From an uncultured Bacteroidia bacterium (GTDB taxonomy: Bacteria; Bacteroidota; Bacteroidia; Bacteroidales; UBA932): DNA of 64,000 bases. Of this stretch, positions 61,873 to 64,000 are shown piece after piece. Every line of letters starts with the position of its first letter. The first letter of the stretch is position 1. The stretch lies in assembly GCA_902801885.1 (NCBI GenBank), contig CADCJX010000007.1, positions 1 to 64,000 of the forward strand, given 5' to 3'. A program made the translations under genes and the position numbers. The notes under the pieces were generated by a model. It had not been told where the DNA came from. It saw only the letters and a list, made by a program, of their open reading frames with translations, and searched no databases.

Positions 61873-61890
61873 AAATGGAGTATTTACGGT
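61861..61890 (-). promoter_or_regulatory. Inverted repeat over the recombinase start codon
   Basis: ACCGTAAAT (61861-61869) and its exact complement ATTTACGGT (61882-61890) enclose 12 nt that contain the recombinase ATG (61872-61870). It can act as the protein's own binding site or as an mRNA hairpin hiding the start. Confidence 0.6.
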
Positions 61891-61929
61891 CGAAAATGAA
61901 TAAAAGTGCGTAATAAAAACGGACCTTTT

Positions 61930-61961
61930 CTTGCTAATAATTTTGTTAATGGTTACCTTTG
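61930..61961 (+). promoter_or_regulatory. Candidate promoter of the SusC gene (CTTG-N20-TACCTTTG)
   Basis: TACCTTTG (61954-61961) fits the -7 element and CTTG (61930-61933) is 20 nt upstream. The leader to the SusC ATG would be about 70 nt. Imperfect arms AAACGGAC (61917-61924) and GTCCGGTTT (61974-61982) flank it. Confidence 0.5.
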
Positions 61962-62041
61962 TGGTAAGGGTTCGTCCGGTTTATGAGAAATATCGTCCCT
62001 TTAATTATATCACTAGAATCACACTAAATAACTATTATTCA

Positions 62042-64000
62042 ATGTATTGTACGAACGTATTCAATAAGGTGGCCAAAATATTTGGCGCATCTTGTCTGTT
62101 CATCCTTCTTTGCGCTCCGCAAGCCTTCGCCCAGAAGGTTGTGAAGGGCAAAGTCGTCGATGCAAAGAATGAGCCTGTTATTTCTGCCGGAGTACAGGAA
62201 AAGGGCACTTCGAACGGTACGATTACGGACATCAACGGAGAGTATCAGCTTACCCTGAGAGGAAACTCCCCCGTGCTCGTAATCTCTTCAATCGGCTACA
62301 CAACCCAGGAAGTAGCTGTTGGAGGTAGAGCCGTGATCAACGTCACTCTTGCTGAAGACAGTGAATTGCTTGAGGACGCTGTGGTCGTAGGTTATGGTAG
62401 CCAGCTCAAGAAGAGCATCACCGGTGCCATTTCATCCGTCAAAGAGAAAGACTTCAAAGCTCCTAATGCGGTCAGTATCGATGCCTCCCTCAAGGGAAAA
62501 GTGGCCGGTCTGTCCATGTCACAGAGTTCTGCCCAGCCTGGCTCGGCAATTTCTGCTAACATTCGTGGAGCCCTGTCCCCCAATGGATCCAACAGTCCTC
62601 TGTACGTCATTGATGGTGTTGTCATAAGCTCCAACTCCAACAATGCAAGCAAGCTTGGACCGACTCGTATGATGGACTACGCCCTTAGGGACGGTGGAAA
62701 CCGCTCCCCTCTAGCAACCCTCAACCCGAATGACATCGCCTCAATCGATGTTCTTAAGGATGCTTCTGCTGCTGCCATCTACGGATCTGCAGCTGCAAAC
62801 GGCGTTATCCTCATCACAACCAAGAAGGGTCAGAGTGGAAAACCTGTTGTCACTTACAGCGGTTCTATGTCCGTACAGACAATCGGTAAGTTCTACGAGA
62901 TGCTTGATTCTCAAACGTTCATGGAGCAGGCAAACCTCGGTACAAAGGAAAACTGGCTTTATGCCAACCACTATTACCCTTACGGCGATGTTGCAGCCCC
63001 TGCTTCAGGATGGCCTATCGCTTACACAGACTCCGAGATCTCAGCAGCAACCAAGACTTATGATCACGTGAAGGAGATCACACGCACTGGTATTGTCGTG
63101 GATCAGAACGTGTCAATCAACGGCGGTACTGATAAGTTCAAGGTCTATGGTTCTTTCAACTACTATGATCACACTCCTGTCCTGAAGGGCTCCGCTCTCA
63201 CCCGTTACAGCGGCCGCGTCAACATGGAGGCACAGATTCTCAACTGGCTCAAGGTCAACATCAACAGCATGTACACCCTGAATAAGGCAAAGAACCCTTC
63301 AATCGGACACTGGAGAGAGAACGCCAACGAAGCTAACCTGACCAACTCGGCCATGTATTTCTCTCCCAGAATCCCTCTCAAGGATGCTGATGGAAATCTC
63401 ACCGCTCCTGAGTACGGTAACTCCAACAACCCTCTGAAGTATTTACAGATCAAGGATGAAAGTACAACTAAGCGTTTGTTCTTCACTCCTAACTTCGAAG
63501 CCAGGATAACTCCTTGGTTGAAGGCCAATGCCCAGATCTCTGTCGACAAAACAGACGACAACCGTGACATGTTCTCACCTACTACAGCTAAGATGGCTCA
63601 GCAGATCCCTGAGAACTACGGCGCTTTCTCCAATGGTTACAACAACAACTACGCAGCCGAAGAGTACCTCACTTTCGACAAGAGCTTCGGAATCCACACC
63701 ATCAACGCAGTTGTCGGTACCGGTTATTATGTGGCTGAGGGTAACAGCTACGGCTTCTCAGTGTTCAATCTCCCTACGGATGCCCTCGAGAACAATGCTG
63801 TCCAGATGTCTTCCGACGTCGAGGAAACAGTCTACAACTCCAACCGCTGGAAGAGGACCAAGGAATCTTTCTTCGGAAGGATCAACTACTCGATCGCTGA
63901 CAAATATGTCCTTGGTGCCACTCTTCGTCGTGACGGTTCTTCAGTGTTCTCCACAAACCACAAATGGGGATGGTTCCCTGGAATCTCCGCAGCGTGGAAC
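62042..64000 (+). CDS. SusC/RagA-family TonB-dependent outer-membrane receptor, 3' end outside the window
   Basis: An open frame of 653 codons from ATG 62042 to the window edge. The signal peptide ends CAPQAFAQ (about residue 31). A CarboxypepD_reg-like beta domain follows (VVKGKVVDAKNEPVISAGVQ, NGTITDINGEYQL), then the TonB-box region LEDAVVVGYGSQ and the plug domain (SSAQPGSAISANIRGALS, PLYVIDGVVI, IASIDVLKDASAAAIYGSAA, NGVILITTKKG). The barrel begins near residue 260. SusC proteins import glycans or peptides with a SusD lipoprotein, which should lie beyond the window. The substrate cannot be read. The facing recombinase hints at variable expression. Confidence 0.95.
   Translation, partial: MYCTNVFNKVAKIFGASCLFILLCAPQAFAQKVVKGKVVDAKNEPVISAGVQEKGTSNGTITDINGEYQLTLRGNSPVLVISSIGYTTQEVAVGGRAVINVTLAEDSELLEDAVVVGYGSQLKKSITGAISSVKEKDFKAPNAVSIDASLKGKVAGLSMSQSSAQPGSAISANIRGALSPNGSNSPLYVIDGVVISSNSNNASKLGPTRMMDYALRDGGNRSPLATLNPNDIASIDVLKDASAAAIYGSAAANGVILITTKKGQSGKPVVTYSGSMSVQTIGKFYEMLDSQTFMEQANLGTKENWLYANHYYPYGDVAAPASGWPIAYTDSEISAATKTYDHVKEITRTGIVVDQNVSINGGTDKFKVYGSFNYYDHTPVLKGSALTRYSGRVNMEAQILNWLKVNINSMYTLNKAKNPSIGHWRENANEANLTNSAMYFSPRIPLKDADGNLTAPEYGNSNNPLKYLQIKDESTTKRLFFTPNFEARITPWLKANAQISVDKTDDNRDMFSPTTAKMAQQIPENYGAFSNGYNNNYAAEEYLTFDKSFGIHTINAVVGTGYYVAEGNSYGFSVFNLPTDALENNAVQMSSDVEETVYNSNRWKRTKESFFGRINYSIADKYVLGATLRRDGSSVFSTNHKWGWFPGISAAWN

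Noticed and set aside
1-64000. tRNA, rRNA, CRISPR array or insertion sequence
   Set aside because: Reading the spacers I found no cloverleaf, no regular spacer-repeat array and no transposase; the spacers are short and explained by promoters, terminators and the listed repeats.

Overview
The window reads as a chromosome segment of an anaerobic gut- or rumen-type Bacteroidales (phylum Bacteroidota). Supporting signs are a SusC/RagA TonB-dependent receptor, an S46 dipeptidyl peptidase, GH97 and GH2 enzymes, a GTPase-defective EF-G paralogue, an ECF sigma factor paired with a two-membrane anti-sigma protein, SD-poor starts, and repeated TAnnTTTG promoter boxes of the Bacteroidetes primary sigma factor. 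Most genes look moderately GC-rich. Two stretches are clearly AT-rich: the serpin/ECF/anti-sigma locus (about 23.76-26.84 kb) and the recombinase with its upstream spacer (about 61.25-62.04 kb). Both look like accessory DNA. I saw no rRNA, tRNA, CRISPR array or IS element, and no gene-free stretch longer than 300 bases.

Layout. 0-3.6 kb: minus-strand operon of two SGNH esterase-like proteins and an MBOAT acyltransferase (polysaccharide O-acylation). 3.7-8.7 kb: transglutaminase-fold lipoprotein, then EF-G2 and a small partner. 8.9-13.2 kb: XRE regulator, RNase HII, S46 peptidase, Mrp. 13.2-16.1 kb: GH97 and an EEP-fold protein. 16.2-23.8 kb: MutS, glycosyltransferase, YfhO, a small helical protein and a DUF4923 lipoprotein. 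23.8-26.8 kb: serpin facing an ECF sigma/Dma-like anti-sigma pair. 26.8-30.5 kb: aminopeptidase P, a YtxH/holin-like envelope operon and a PIN toxin-antitoxin pair with a readable operator. 30.6-36 kb: DnaE, two small beta-barrels and a small lipoprotein. 36-43 kb: GH2 mannosidase, UvrC, TlpA-like protein, MenA and MenG. 43-48.4 kb: epimerase, DUF1080 hydrolase, Gfo/Idh/MocA oxidoreductase and an EEP-family lipoprotein. 48.4-52.5 kb: a shortened S10-type ribosomal operon (rplC to rpsC) with its own promoter and terminator. 52.5-61.2 kb: CdaA, MutS2, YraN, ManC, FabG, AhcY, NhaA. 61.2-64 kb: a serine recombinase facing a SusC gene that runs off the window.

The most notable signals are these: (1) the serpin/ECF/Dma locus, which matches the dual membrane-spanning anti-sigma architecture; (2) an EF-G paralogue with Ser in place of the catalytic His; (3) a dispersed 27-bp repeat present in-frame in three protein-coding genes and as an inverted pair after mutS2; (4) a ribosomal operon cut at both ends; (5) a toxin-antitoxin operator overlapping its own -33 box; (6) a recombinase whose start codon lies in a palindrome, facing a SusC promoter. 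Most of the rest is ordinary housekeeping and glycan-related content.
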